NCBI RefSeq assembly: GCF_017591425.1 | Contig: NW_024466512.1 | Location: 25,473,501-25,537,500, forward strand | DNA from: Ochotona curzoniae | Taxonomy: Eukaryota; Chordata; Mammalia; Lagomorpha; Ochotonidae | Reading direction: 5' to 3' | Length of the DNA stretch: 64,000 nt | Part shown: one piece after another, positions 59,948 through 64,000 of the stretch | Layout: every line of letters begins with the position of its first letter | How positions within the stretch are numbered: position 1 is the first letter of the stretch | Notes under the pieces: generated by a model | Databases searched by the model: none | The model's input: only the letters and a program-made list of their open reading frames with translations | Told to the model about the DNA's origin: nothing | Position numbers and translations under genes: made by a program

Positions 59948-64000
<4,053 letters not shown>

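Overview
This is mammalian nuclear DNA, very probably from a lagomorph and most like a pika (Ochotona). It has long introns, (CA)n tracts, ancient MIR/L2/L1/MER5 repeats and many tRNA-derived SINEs of the lagomorph C-SINE type. Several SINEs are young, with intact target-site duplications. The species call rests on SINE sequence recognition alone.

The only protein-coding gene I can support is TLL2 (tolloid-like 2, an astacin/BMP1-family metalloprotease) on the + strand. Six exons, corresponding to human exons 2-7, lie at 17305-17415, 43232-43315, 52673-52828, 54094-54211, 59769-59947 and 60735-60840. They total 754 coding nt (about 251 residues), splice in frame without a stop, and all use GT-AG introns. 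They encode most of the propeptide, the furin site RVRR, and the catalytic domain through the zinc motif [11 protein letters not shown] and the Met-turn (S-I-M-H-Y). Exon 1 (signal peptide) lies upstream. The end of the protease domain and all CUB/EGF domains lie downstream of the window.

Layout: 1-17304 is the 3' part of intron 1. It holds a degenerate minisatellite-like array (about 2.8-5.3 kb) and a 1.3 kb block present twice in direct orientation (9470-10773 and 15150-16447). Intron 2 (17416-43231) is mostly old repeats and SINE clusters, plus one repeat-free candidate regulatory block near 39 kb. Intron 3 (43316-52672) has two more candidate conserved blocks (47.6-47.9 and 48.8-49.5 kb), a young SINE and an L1 remnant. 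Intron 4 is short. Intron 5 (54212-59768) is largely a decayed sense-strand L1 and ends in a 250-bp alternating CA/TG tract about 50 bp before the catalytic exon. Intron 6 is short, and intron 7 runs to the window end.

I found no other protein gene, RNA gene or CRISPR-like system. The many other open frames are unspliced intronic noise. The best candidates for something undescribed are the 1.3-kb duplicated block, the 2.5-kb tandem array and the candidate intronic enhancers.
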